Shown here in pieces: positions 7,566-15,600 of a DNA stretch of 18,408 nt. The notes below the pieces were generated by a model that worked only from the letters and a program-made list of their open reading frames with translations, was not told the DNA's origin and searched no databases. Every line of letters starts with the position of its first letter. The stretch's first letter is position 1. The position numbers and the translations under genes were made by a program. The stretch lies in contig JANXZD010000193.1 of NCBI GenBank assembly GCA_025355705.1, positions 1 through 18,408 of the forward strand, read 5' to 3'. The stretch comes from Bacteroidota bacterium. Its GTDB lineage: Bacteria; Bacteroidota; Ignavibacteria; UBA10030; UBA8401.

Positions 7566-8549
7566 GTGACCATTAAAGCCGCCATATCGACAACCAAAGA
7601 ACGAATGCCCAGCGTTGAAGAACGCCTTGAGTGGTTTGCCGAATACGAAAAGGTGAAAAAGGTACCGGCTGTCTGCAAAAAATTCGGTATCAGCCGTAAG
7701 ACTTTTTATAAATGGTGGAAACGATATAACAAAGCGGAACACACAACTGACAGCCTAAAGAATCGTTCACGAAAACCACACAATAATCCACGCGCTACAC
7801 CGGAGCATGTCATTCAACGATTGAAGAATCTCCGCGAACAAACCGGATTCGGTCAGAAACGATTGCAATTGTATCTTTCAATTTGGTACGGTATCGATCT
7901 TGCTGAGAACACCATCTGGAAAATATTGCGTCGCAGTGGTATCGATATGAAGGGAACAAAGTCAAAACGGCGGAAAGTAAAACCGCACGATGCACTGCTC
8001 CCCGGCGACCGCGTTATTATTTTTGTTAAACAATTTGAAAAACCGATCAACCGACAACGGTATTATTATTATGCGGCTGTAGACGAATGTACACATCTTC
8101 GTATTGCAAGAATGTATGCTCGTCATTCAACACTCTCCGCATTGGACTTTGTTCAAAATCTATTGACGATGTTTCCGTTCCCTATTCATTATCTGCATAC
8201 GCCTTTGGATAATGCATTTACCAGTATTGCTACATCGCGTTCAAAGACTCATGCATTCACGCAAAATTTACGCCGGCTTGGTATTAAACAATATGCACCG
8301 ACACGCAAACAGGCACAATCTAAACTGCAGCAAGAACGGTTAAAAAAATTTGATACACCAGATGCATTCCTCTCGTTCTCCTTCAATTCTCAGATCGATG
8401 CCGAACGTTTGATAGCCAACCACCTCCTGGATTACAACAATAATCAACCTCGAAAAGAGATCGGGATGTTAACTCCGATCGCCAAATTGAGGATGTTCGA
8501 ACAATTCGCCGACACCAAAGAGTTTAATCCGAAAAAAGAAATAAACTAG
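7566..8549 (+). CDS. IS481-like integrase-core protein with substituted catalytic residues (candidate domesticated transposase)
   Basis: 327 aa from GTG 7566; the ATG at 7605 (MPSVEERLEWF) matches the usual IS481 N-terminus better and is probably the real start. Residues 15-55 form a helix-turn-helix (VCKKFGISRKTFYKWWKRY), 75-125 a second HTH-like segment, and 145-310 an RNase H-type integrase core (YYYAAVDECTHLRIARMY, NLLTMFPFPIHYL, LLDYNNNQPRKEIG.LTP). Aligned by eye to IS481 transposases, the first Asp (PGxxVxIDVK) is Phe153, the TDNGxEF motif reads TPLDNAF (Pro213, or D215 if a local indel is allowed), and the final Glu (NGKVER) is Gln255 in QSKLQQER. The frame is intact with no stop or shift, and I see no terminal inverted repeats. 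It starts 19 nt after the Fe-S oxidoreductase, suggesting a shared transcript. A DNA-binding role is inferred; a recently decayed insertion sequence is the alternative. Confidence 0.8.
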   Translation: MTIKAAISTTKERMPSVEERLEWFAEYEKVKKVPAVCKKFGISRKTFYKWWKRYNKAEHTTDSLKNRSRKPHNNPRATPEHVIQRLKNLREQTGFGQKRLQLYLSIWYGIDLAENTIWKILRRSGIDMKGTKSKRRKVKPHDALLPGDRVIIFVKQFEKPINRQRYYYYAAVDECTHLRIARMYARHSTLSALDFVQNLLTMFPFPIHYLHTPLDNAFTSIATSRSKTHAFTQNLRRLGIKQYAPTRKQAQSKLQQERLKKFDTPDAFLSFSFNSQIDAERLIANHLLDYNNNQPRKEIGMLTPIAKLRMFEQFADTKEFNPKKEIN

Positions 8550-8623
8550 AAACCATCTGCACATTGATTTTTTTGTGGCCATGTATTGGGTGGCTCTCAC
8601 AACCATATTCCCATATCCTTTTC

Positions 8624-8655
8624 GTTGGAATACAATTCTCTTTTGACTATTTTTA
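8624..8655 (+). promoter_or_regulatory. weak Bacteroidota-type promoter candidate for the matrixin cassette
   Basis: GTTG (8624-8627), then exactly 20 nt, then TATTTTTA (8648-8655) matches TTTG/TAnnTTTG at 10 of the 12 element positions counting the two free bases. A start point near 8660 would give a leader of about 25 nt containing the AGGAG at 8673-8677. Part of the -7 element sits in a 15-nt AT palindrome (8646-8660). Confidence 0.3.
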
Positions 8656-8683
8656 AAATAGAACACATACCCAGGAGCCTTCC

Positions 8684-9265
8684 ATGAAAAAAACGATTGT
8701 ACGATACTTAATATTATTAGTTCTCATTTTTGCAGTGCAATCCGTGTACAGTCAACGCACAATTCGTATGAATTTGGAGCGAATGGTGTCAAATGCTGGT
8801 ATCATCATACACGGAACCGTAGCAACAGTAGAAACAAAGATCGATCAGGAATCGAATATTCTTTCAACCTTTGTTACGATTGATGTGAAAGAGAATTTCT
8901 ATGGCGTAAGCCAACCATCAATAACCATTAAAATGCTTGGCGGAAGTTCTAAAACAAGAACGGTAAAATTTGCAGAGATGCCGAAGTTCACCGTTGGAGA
9001 AGAATTTGTCGGATTGTTTTATGCCCCAAGCAAGCTAGGATTTTCAAGTCCGGTTGGAATGGGACAGGGGAAATTTTCCGTTGTGAACGATGAAAAGACA
9101 AATACCGTTATTGTAAAGAATTCTTTTAACAATAAAGATCTTTTTGCAAAGCTTCAACACGGTTCTGCACTGACAAAAACTGCGGCGATTCATTCACCAC
9201 AGTCACTGTCACTTGCGGATCTTTCACAATCCATCCGTTCATTCATCACCATTTTAAAAAAGTAA
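8684..9265 (+). CDS. small secreted beta-rich protein paired with a matrixin protease; NTR/TIMP-like pattern
   Basis: 193 aa. Residues 1-23 are a clear signal peptide (MKK, hydrophobic core, VYS before Q24). The mature part has no cysteine and alternates as beta strands: LERMVSNAGIIIHGTVATVE (31-50), TFVTIDVKENFYG (62-74), ITIKMLGG (80-87), PKFTVGEEFVGLFY (100-113), VGMGQGKFSVV (124-134). The order 'residue near N-terminus marked A/D-hydrophobic-GTV, strand ending in YG/KG, GEE.V.LF, G.GKF' resembles the OB-fold NTR/TIMP pattern. From memory, related small proteins sit beside matrixins in several phyla. Its stop is 4 nt before the protease start, implying coexpression; an inhibitor, chaperone or pro-domain-like partner role is inference. 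AGGAG at 8673-8677, 6 nt from the ATG, supports the start. The C-terminal ~50 residues are low in pattern. Confidence 0.75.
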   Translation: MKKTIVRYLILLVLIFAVQSVYSQRTIRMNLERMVSNAGIIIHGTVATVETKIDQESNILSTFVTIDVKENFYGVSQPSITIKMLGGSSKTRTVKFAEMPKFTVGEEFVGLFYAPSKLGFSSPVGMGQGKFSVVNDEKTNTVIVKNSFNNKDLFAKLQHGSALTKTAAIHSPQSLSLADLSQSIRSFITILKK

Positions 9266-9269
9266 TACT

Positions 9270-11381
9270 ATGAAAAAATGCGATCGACTATCATTGATGA
9301 TAACAGCAGGGATCCTTTTCTCTTCAACATTGTTTTCCGGAGGTCCTCTTCAAACCTTGAATGGAAAATCAGTCCGATTTAAATCAAATGTTCTCACCTA
9401 CTCGCTCGATCGAGGTGCTTTTGGAATTTTTACAAGCAAACAGGCACGCGATCTTGCAAATTCCAGCTTTAAAGTGTGGGACGATGTTGCGTCATCGAAT
9501 GTAACATTTCAACACAGTGATGCAGATACATTGTTAGTTGATGTGAACGGAACAAATTTTTTGGACTATACAAACTTAGACAGTGCTAAACTTGATGGAA
9601 TAAATCCAATTGTGTTTGACAGCGACGGCGCGATCACCGAAGCATTGTTTGGTACCGGCGCATCAGCAGATGTTATTGGGTTTGCATATTCGGAAGACCG
9701 TGACAATGACGGTTTCTTAGACGAAGGCGAAGCATTTATGAACGGAAAATTTGCCGATGGCTCTGCCACTAGCTTTACACTGGCAGAATGGAAATCGACT
9801 TTTGTTCACGAATTTGGACACTTCCTTGGCCTTGACCACACACAGATCAATGGAGAATTTGTGAATGATGCCAAAAAGACTCTCTACATTCCAACAATGT
9901 ATCCAACTGCAACCGCTGATGATGTTCCGCTTGGCGACCTCAACCCGGATGATATCGCGGCAATTTCAAATCTTTATCCAGAACCGACATTCTTAACTGG
10001 AACAGGGAAAATTTCCGGGACAGTGAAGAGAGCCAACGCATTCACTGTGGTACGTGGTGCAAATGTCATTGCAATTAGTACTGGTGCAGATTCTTTGATG
10101 AATCAAATATCAACGGTAACAGATTATTATGAGCAGAACAGCGGCGATTATACGATCATCGGTCTTGCTCCCGGTTCGTACTTTCTACGAATTGAACCAA
10201 TCAATCCTGATTTTAACGGCGGATCCAGCGTGGGACCTTATGCATATGATGCAACGGGGCTTTCATTTCAAAATCCTGTAACATTAGATTATTATAACGG
10301 TGCAAACGAATCAAGTGACCCACTAACTGACGATCCGATGCAAAAAACACCCATAACAGTTACCCAAGGGATCACAACTACTAATATCAATTTATATGTA
10401 AATAGAAAACCGATAAGTGCACCATTGTTAGTGGAAGGTTTTCTTTTTTCAGGATTGTTGACCGCAAACGGATGGGCAGCACACAGCGGAACAACCAATT
10501 TTCTTTCAACAACTACTGGTCTTTCAATTGGTGGTGCCGTTGACTACGCAACAACTGTAAATGCAGTGTTCGTCTCAAATCTAGGCGGCGAAGATGTGAA
10601 CAAAGGCTTTGTTGAGCAAAGCGGTAACGGCACGACAATTTATACAAGAATGTTGGTAAAGGTGACCGATACAGCAAACACAAAAACCGGTGATTATTTT
10701 TTCCATTTAGGAAATAGAACTTCACCAACAAGTTTCTCTTCATTCAGTTCGCGTGTCTTTGTGAAATTAACAGGAGGAGTCGTTAATTTTGGAATCAGCA
10801 ATACATCAACGCCAACATATGCTGCTGCAAATTTTTCAAAAAACTCTGTATACCAACTTATCACAAAGTACACAATCAACACCGCAGGCAACGATGAGAC
10901 AAAATTATGGGTATTTACACGCACAACCATAGAGGATAATGCAGGAGCTGCAGCCGTAATAAATTCTTCAACTGCAGGAGATGATGTGATCAATGCTGTT
11001 GGAATTCGGCAGGGCAGCGCTACAACTTCGGTTCAATTAGTGTTAGATGATATTAGCATCAATACTTCTTGGCCTCAAATTACAGGTGTAAAAAACATTT
11101 CTTCAGATATTATTCCAACGTCAATCGAATTGATGCAGAACTATCCAAATCCATTCAACCCGACAACGTCCATTCGATTTGCATTGCCATCATCTGAAAC
11201 AGTACGACTGAAAGTTTTCGATGTTCTTGGAAGAGAAATTGCTCAGCTTGCGGAAGGTCGGTTTGAAGCCGGTATTCACGAAGTGCGATTTGATGCCCGC
11301 CAATTATCAAGTGGTACTTATTTTTATTCACTTGAAGCAGGGACACATCGCGAGATCAAAAAGATGATGTTAATGAAATAA
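9270..11381 (+). CDS. matrixin-like (M10) zinc metalloprotease exported by type IX secretion
   Basis: 703 aa. Signal peptide about 1-24. The catalytic domain (about 35-238) has the zinc motif HEFGHFLGLDH (H180, E181, H184, H190) and a Met-turn PTMYP (M210), diagnostic of metzincins of the matrixin type, with NPDDIAAISNLYP closing the domain as in MMPs. Before the zinc helix lies SEDRDNDGFLDEGE, a full EF-hand loop (D143, D145, D147, D151, E154). Residues about 245-380 resemble a carboxypeptidase-regulatory-like beta domain (ISGTVKRA...GDYTIIGLAPGSYFLRIEP). About 385-605 is a beta-rich region found in other T9SS cargo. Residues 617-703 are the type A sorting tail (LMQNYPNPFNPTTSIRF, LKVFDVLGREI, LSSGTYFYSL). 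It should be carried to the cell surface or outside. No Shine-Dalgarno precedes the ATG, so translation is probably coupled to the gene 4 nt upstream. The substrate is unknown. Confidence 0.9.
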   Translation: MKKCDRLSLMITAGILFSSTLFSGGPLQTLNGKSVRFKSNVLTYSLDRGAFGIFTSKQARDLANSSFKVWDDVASSNVTFQHSDADTLLVDVNGTNFLDYTNLDSAKLDGINPIVFDSDGAITEALFGTGASADVIGFAYSEDRDNDGFLDEGEAFMNGKFADGSATSFTLAEWKSTFVHEFGHFLGLDHTQINGEFVNDAKKTLYIPTMYPTATADDVPLGDLNPDDIAAISNLYPEPTFLTGTGKISGTVKRANAFTVVRGANVIAISTGADSLMNQISTVTDYYEQNSGDYTIIGLAPGSYFLRIEPINPDFNGGSSVGPYAYDATGLSFQNPVTLDYYNGANESSDPLTDDPMQKTPITVTQGITTTNINLYVNRKPISAPLLVEGFLFSGLLTANGWAAHSGTTNFLSTTTGLSIGGAVDYATTVNAVFVSNLGGEDVNKGFVEQSGNGTTIYTRMLVKVTDTANTKTGDYFFHLGNRTSPTSFSSFSSRVFVKLTGGVVNFGISNTSTPTYAAANFSKNSVYQLITKYTINTAGNDETKLWVFTRTTIEDNAGAAAVINSSTAGDDVINAVGIRQGSATTSVQLVLDDISINTSWPQITGVKNISSDIIPTSIELMQNYPNPFNPTTSIRFALPSSETVRLKVFDVLGREIAQLAEGRFEAGIHEVRFDARQLSSGTYFYSLEAGTHREIKKMMLMK

Positions 11382-11410
11382 TTTTAGATATAAATATCTC
11401 TATCGCTAAA

Positions 11411-11436
11411 AAGGGCTGATCATTCAGCCCTTTTTT
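11411..11436. terminator. strong bidirectional terminator
   Basis: AAGGGCTGA (11411-11419), loop TCAT, TCAGCCCTT (11424-11432), running into six T (11431-11436); a run of A (11408-11412) on the other side gives a U-tract on the minus strand. It separates the convergent matrixin gene (plus) and SGNH hydrolase gene (minus). The 9-bp stem is identical to that at 3384-3416. Confidence 0.9.
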
Positions 11437-11465
11437 AATATTCTAGACATTTTTCATTTATCCGG

Positions 11466-12173
11466 TCAATTACGTTGCGACCATTCCTTCACCAAAACGG
11501 GTTTGATAATTTTTGTGAATTCACCGTATGCTTCTTCTTTAAAATGAAGCTGATCTTCACGATATAATTCTACTCGCGGATTTCCTTTTGGATCAAACAA
11601 CACCGGATTGACATCGATGAATTTTCTCCGTGGTGATTTTGAACAAAATTCTTTTATGATTGCATTCGTTGAATCAATGGCGCCCCATTTGGCTTTTCGT
11701 ACCGGCGAGCGATTCACAGAAACGAAGAATATCTTCGTATCTGGCAGACGTCCTTCCACCCGCTCAAAAAATAGGATGATATTTGACACGATGGTATGCA
11801 CCGGAACCGATCCGCCGACATCGTTACTTCCGCAATAGTACACAATAATTTTGGGGTGATATGGAAAAACTAACGTGTCCATGAAATACAAAATATCGCT
11901 GGTGCGTGATCCGCCAAATGCACGATTGAAGACCGGAAGGGGGTCCATTTGCTCTTTAAGATTTACCCAGAGTCTGAAAATACTGCTGCCGATAAATTCA
12001 ATGGAGTGCTGCGGAGGCGGATTCAATGAATCTCTTTGTAATAATATTTCTACTTCATTTTGAAAATAGTTCCTGTTCCTTTGCAGTAATGAATCTTGTG
12101 AATGTGTAAATTGAATCAGTCCGCACGAAATTATCACGAGACACAATCCATAATATTTTTTTTTGTTTTTCAT
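11466..12173 (-). CDS. exported SGNH/GDSL-family hydrolase
   Basis: 235 aa from the ATG at 12173 (a TTG five codons further upstream is less likely). An N-terminal hydrophobic segment after MKNKKK is a signal peptide; IIS-C17 fits a lipobox, while THS before Q26 fits ordinary cleavage, so lipoprotein versus soluble periplasmic is open. SGNH blocks: IEFIGSSIFRLW with nucleophile S64 (GSS in place of GDS), NRAFGGSRTSDIL (oxyanion Gly88), YYCGSNDVGG (N117) and EDQLHF with D207 and H210. All four catalytic positions are present, so it should be an active esterase, lipase or carbohydrate acetyl-esterase; the substrate is not evident. No strong Shine-Dalgarno. It lies 102 nt downstream of the membrane-protein gene on the same strand and ends at the bidirectional terminator. 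Confidence 0.88.
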   Translation of the reverse strand: MKNKKKYYGLCLVIISCGLIQFTHSQDSLLQRNRNYFQNEVEILLQRDSLNPPPQHSIEFIGSSIFRLWVNLKEQMDPLPVFNRAFGGSRTSDILYFMDTLVFPYHPKIIVYYCGSNDVGGSVPVHTIVSNIILFFERVEGRLPDTKIFFVSVNRSPVRKAKWGAIDSTNAIIKEFCSKSPRRKFIDVNPVLFDPKGNPRVELYREDQLHFKEEAYGEFTKIIKPVLVKEWSQRN

Positions 12174-12275
12174 ATTATTGACATCCAAAATATTTGATCC
12201 GTTTTATATCAAGACTAAAAATACACCAAAAACAATAACTCAAATGACGCCTGCAACGTAGTATGCTATCCATCT

Positions 12276-12839
12276 TTACGGTGAATGCTTTCCGGTTCGT
12301 ATCGAATGGATATTCGCTTCTCCTGCCTGAACTCCAAGACCCATACCGAGACCGATCAACAAACCATCGATAAAATTATCGCGAAACACCGTTGAAGGAA
12401 TTTGGGTGGATTCCCGCATCATTCCAACGATCAACGTTAACAAGACAAATACAGCGCCATACACGATACCAACCACTAAAAATTTTGCCCCATGAAGTGC
12501 GGCAAGCTTTCGTTCAAACAAAAATGCCAGCCAGATGACCGGAAGATTTACACCAAATGACCAGAATCCAGCATTTAACATTGGCATCCAATTTGACGCT
12601 ATAATGAATTGGAACACACTCATAATGACGGCTGCAGTTATGGAATTTGAAAGACCATACACATGATAGAATGAAAAGATGAATGCTCCACTGATCCCAA
12701 ACGCCACAAACGCAAAATTTATTCCTGTATAGTTGAAGACTTCACTGCCATGCAGCATCAATCCAAACGTGATGCTCCCTAATGTCCCTGTAAAAGTGAT
12801 AAGAGCAAGTTTCCAGAGTTGACCAACGATATTTTTCAT
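12276..12839 (-). CDS. small polytopic membrane protein, function unknown
   Basis: 187 aa. I do not recognise a family. About five or six hydrophobic helices are visible (near 8-28, 40-60, 65-85, 95-110, 118-140, 155-172), with few charges except a short KNIVGQLWK start, a FERK loop and an EANIHSIRTGKH tail. The last helix is glycine-rich (DGLLIGLGMGLGVQAG). The start is taken at the ATG 12839 because GGAGG (12845-12849) lies 5 nt before it; a longer reading from the ATG at 12851 would place this ribosome site inside the coding region. No transporter or enzyme motif is seen. It could be cotranscribed with the SGNH hydrolase gene downstream, but a 102-nt gap separates them. Confidence 0.8.
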   Translation of the reverse strand: MKNIVGQLWKLALITFTGTLGSITFGLMLHGSEVFNYTGINFAFVAFGISGAFIFSFYHVYGLSNSITAAVIMSVFQFIIASNWMPMLNAGFWSFGVNLPVIWLAFLFERKLAALHGAKFLVVGIVYGAVFVLLTLIVGMMRESTQIPSTVFRDNFIDGLLIGLGMGLGVQAGEANIHSIRTGKHSP

Positions 12840-12844
12840 ATTGA

Positions 12845-12849
12845 CCTCC
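12845..12849 (-). promoter_or_regulatory. Shine-Dalgarno site that decides the membrane-protein start
   Basis: GGAGG on the minus strand, 5 nt ahead of the ATG at 12839. An in-frame ATG at 12851 overlaps this site and so is very unlikely to be the start. Confidence 0.85.
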
Positions 12850-13415
12850 ATTAAGTAACTGTACTCTAAATGGAATAGTATCCCATTTATTTTTGCCGTT
12901 ATTGATTCCTTTTTAATTTAAAAAACCTCTTTCACGCGTTCGCGATCCCGAGGTTGATCTTTTTAATTGACAAACCAAATCCTCTGGTTCGTTGATATGT
13001 TTGTTAGAAGGTAGATAATGGTTAACAAAACAGCAATGATAAATCATCTCATATTTTTACGATGATAACATCAATCGGATATATTTATCCGTATTCAATT
13101 TAAATATCTCAGTCGTTCAATGATACTATCAATTTTTTTGAAAATGATTCCTGTTTCTGCGCATTGTCAACATTTGAATTTCGATGGTAATATTTTCACT
13201 CTTGCTTCACTATCTATTTCCTCGTACGTTAATTATATAATAAAAACCAACGTTTTGACGAATACTGCAAATTCAATCCTAAGACCTTTCGTGATGACGA
13301 AACCGTATAACCATTAAGGATAGAATGATATTTTTTATTGGTGGAATCGGACCTTCAAAAGGCAACAGCACGTTTATTATGGTAACCATCACACTTTAAC
13401 TTCATTGGTATTTAT
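12850..13415. other. AT-rich intergenic region without a convincing gene
   Basis: Divergent spacer between the membrane-protein gene (minus) and the M3 peptidase gene (plus). No open frame here has a ribosome site or protein-like composition. Small hairpins are visible: AACCTC/GAGGTT (12924-12955, long loop, then CTTTTT) and AACCA/TGGTT (12973-12989). A TAnnTTTG match (TATGTTTG, 12996-13003) lacks a partner TTTG at the right distance. The length suggests regulatory DNA or a decayed gene; I can support neither. Confidence 0.5.
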
Positions 13416-15524
13416 ATGAAAAATAAATTAACCGTTTTATTTCTACTGATCTGTGCTTTCAATAGTTCAGCGCAACAACAAGGAAAAGAGATGAACACTA
13501 TCAATCCATTCATCAAAGAGTTCGAAACTCCGTTCGGCACACCTCCGTTCGACAAGATAAAGAATGAACACTTTATGCCAGCATTCAAACAAGGAATGGA
13601 AGTGCAACAACAGGAAGTACATGCGATCATCAATGATACACTCTTTCCCACGTTTCAGAATACCATTGAAGTGCTGGACAGAACTGGCGATATGCTCGGA
13701 AGAGTAAGTGCCGTATTCTTTTCGTTACAGGGAGCAAACACCAACGACGAGATCCAGAAGATCGCCAACGATGTGACTCCGTTGCTCAGCAAACATCAAG
13801 ATGATATCTACTTAAACGCAAAATTATTCCTCCGAGTCAAAACTATTTATGACTCGCGCCGTACTGCAGGATTGAATCCGGAGCAACTGAAACTTCTCGA
13901 AGATTATTACTCTAATTTTGTCCGCGGCGGTGCAAGCCTCCCACCGGAAAAGAAAGAACGCTTCCGCGCGATCAATGAAGAACTTTCGATACTTTCCCTT
14001 AAGTTTGACGAGAATGTTCTGAAAGAGACCAATAACTTCAAACTTGTGATCGACAAAAAGAGCGATCTTGCCGGACTCCCGCAAACGGTGATTGATGCAG
14101 CCGCAGAAACAGCGGCAAAATCCGGAGCACAAGGAAAATGGATCTTTACCGTAAAAAAACCGAGCATGATTCCGTTCCTTCAATATGCAAAGAGACGAGA
14201 ACTCCGCGAAAGATTATTGAACGCATATATCATGCGCGGAGACAACAACAGCGAGTATGATAACAAAGTAATCGCTGCAAAGATCGGTGCGCTTCGTGTG
14301 GAACGGGCAAATCTTTTAGGGTTCAAGACGTACGCCGAGTTCTCGCTTGACCGAACAATGGCAAAGACTCCGCAGAATGTATACGATCTCTTAAACAAGC
14401 TGTGGGAACCGGCACTCAAGAATGCCAAGATCGAGCGCGATGAAATGCAGACGATGATCAAAAAAGAAGGCGGAACATTTACGATTCAACCATGGGACTG
14501 GTGGTATTACGCAGAAAAAGTACGCAAACAAAAATATGATCTGGATGAAAATGAGCTGAGACCATATTTCTTAATGGAGAATGTTCGGAAAGGAGTGTTC
14601 GATCTCGCGGCAAAATTATACGGCATTCAGTTTATCGAAAGAAAAGATATTACAACGTATTCCGATGAAGTGACCGTCTTTGAAGTAAAAGAAAAAGATG
14701 GAACAGATATTGGATTGCTATACACCGACTATTTCCCCCGTCCTGGAAAACAGGCCGGCGCTTGGTGCGGTGCATTCCGGTCGCAAGAACGACGTAACGG
14801 TCAAATGATCACACCGTTAGTGACAAATGTGGGAAATTTTTCAAGACCGATCGGAGATAAACCGTCGTTACTAAGCATGGATGAAGTGGAAACATTGTTC
14901 CATGAATTCGGACATGCTTTAAACGCACTCTTCTCCAATGTAACTTACAAAGGATTGTCTACTCCGGGCGATATCATAGAACTTCCTTCGCAGATCATGG
15001 AGAACTGGGCATTCAATCCGGAAGTAATGAAAACATATGCATTCCATTATAAAACGGGAAAGATCATTCCGCAAACCTTGATCGATAAGATCGAAAAAAG
15101 CAGCAAGTTCAATCAAGGTTTTGCCACCGTTGAATATCTTGCAGCAAGTTATCTTGATATGAATTGGCACACACTGACATCAACCACTCCGGTTGAGACA
15201 AACGCGTTCGAGAAAGAATCATTGAACAAGATCAGTCTTATACCAGAGATCGTTTCGCGGTACCGATCAACGTACTTTCTCCATATCTTCAGCAGCTCGT
15301 ACTATGCGTCAGGCTATTACTATTATATTTGGGCTGAAGTGTTGGATGCAGACGCGTTTGAAGCATTCAAAGAGAATGGCTTGTTCGATCAGAAGACTGC
15401 GCGGTCATTTCGCGACAACATTCTTGCACGATTGCAGGCAGACGATGCAATGACACAGTACGAACGGTTCCGCGGCAAGAAACCATCAATCGAGCCGTTG
15501 CTGAAACGGCGTGGATTGAAATAA
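13416..15524 (+). CDS. exported M3-family metallopeptidase (peptidyl-dipeptidase Dcp/oligopeptidase type)
   Basis: 702 aa zinc peptidase that would trim short peptides. Residues 1-19 form a signal peptide (MKNKLTVLFLLICAFNSSA before QQ), so it acts in the periplasm or on the envelope. NPFIKEFETPFGTPPFDKIKN is the usual Dcp start. The zinc site is FHEFGH (H496, E497, H500) with E522 in IIELPSQIMENW. Only 21 residues separate H500 and E522, three fewer than in E. coli Dcp as I recall it (the SGTNTPRD loop is shortened to STPGD). The substrate loop usually written HI.GGGY.AGYY reads HIFSSSYYASGYY here (about 631-643), replacing the glycines with serines. The C-terminus FRGKKPSIEPLLKRRGL is typical. 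No clear Shine-Dalgarno precedes ATG 13416. It is followed by a poly-T run (15557-15568) and a weak hairpin. Confidence 0.94.
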   Translation: MKNKLTVLFLLICAFNSSAQQQGKEMNTINPFIKEFETPFGTPPFDKIKNEHFMPAFKQGMEVQQQEVHAIINDTLFPTFQNTIEVLDRTGDMLGRVSAVFFSLQGANTNDEIQKIANDVTPLLSKHQDDIYLNAKLFLRVKTIYDSRRTAGLNPEQLKLLEDYYSNFVRGGASLPPEKKERFRAINEELSILSLKFDENVLKETNNFKLVIDKKSDLAGLPQTVIDAAAETAAKSGAQGKWIFTVKKPSMIPFLQYAKRRELRERLLNAYIMRGDNNSEYDNKVIAAKIGALRVERANLLGFKTYAEFSLDRTMAKTPQNVYDLLNKLWEPALKNAKIERDEMQTMIKKEGGTFTIQPWDWWYYAEKVRKQKYDLDENELRPYFLMENVRKGVFDLAAKLYGIQFIERKDITTYSDEVTVFEVKEKDGTDIGLLYTDYFPRPGKQAGAWCGAFRSQERRNGQMITPLVTNVGNFSRPIGDKPSLLSMDEVETLFHEFGHALNALFSNVTYKGLSTPGDIIELPSQIMENWAFNPEVMKTYAFHYKTGKIIPQTLIDKIEKSSKFNQGFATVEYLAASYLDMNWHTLTSTTPVETNAFEKESLNKISLIPEIVSRYRSTYFLHIFSSSYYASGYYYYIWAEVLDADAFEAFKENGLFDQKTARSFRDNILARLQADDAMTQYERFRGKKPSIEPLLKRRGLK

Positions 15525-15600
15525 AATTAATAGCAGATCATAATTGCAGTCGAGCATTTTTTTTTTTATATTTATCAATATTCATTTACTTACTCAATAG

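Noticed and set aside
7547..8683. Complete insertion sequence around the integrase-core gene
   Set aside because: I looked for terminal inverted repeats and target duplications in both flanks and found none convincing.
13120..13317. Open frame of 65 codons in the AT-rich spacer
   Set aside because: No ribosome site, low-complexity hydrophobic start and no recognisable composition; most likely chance in AT-rich DNA.
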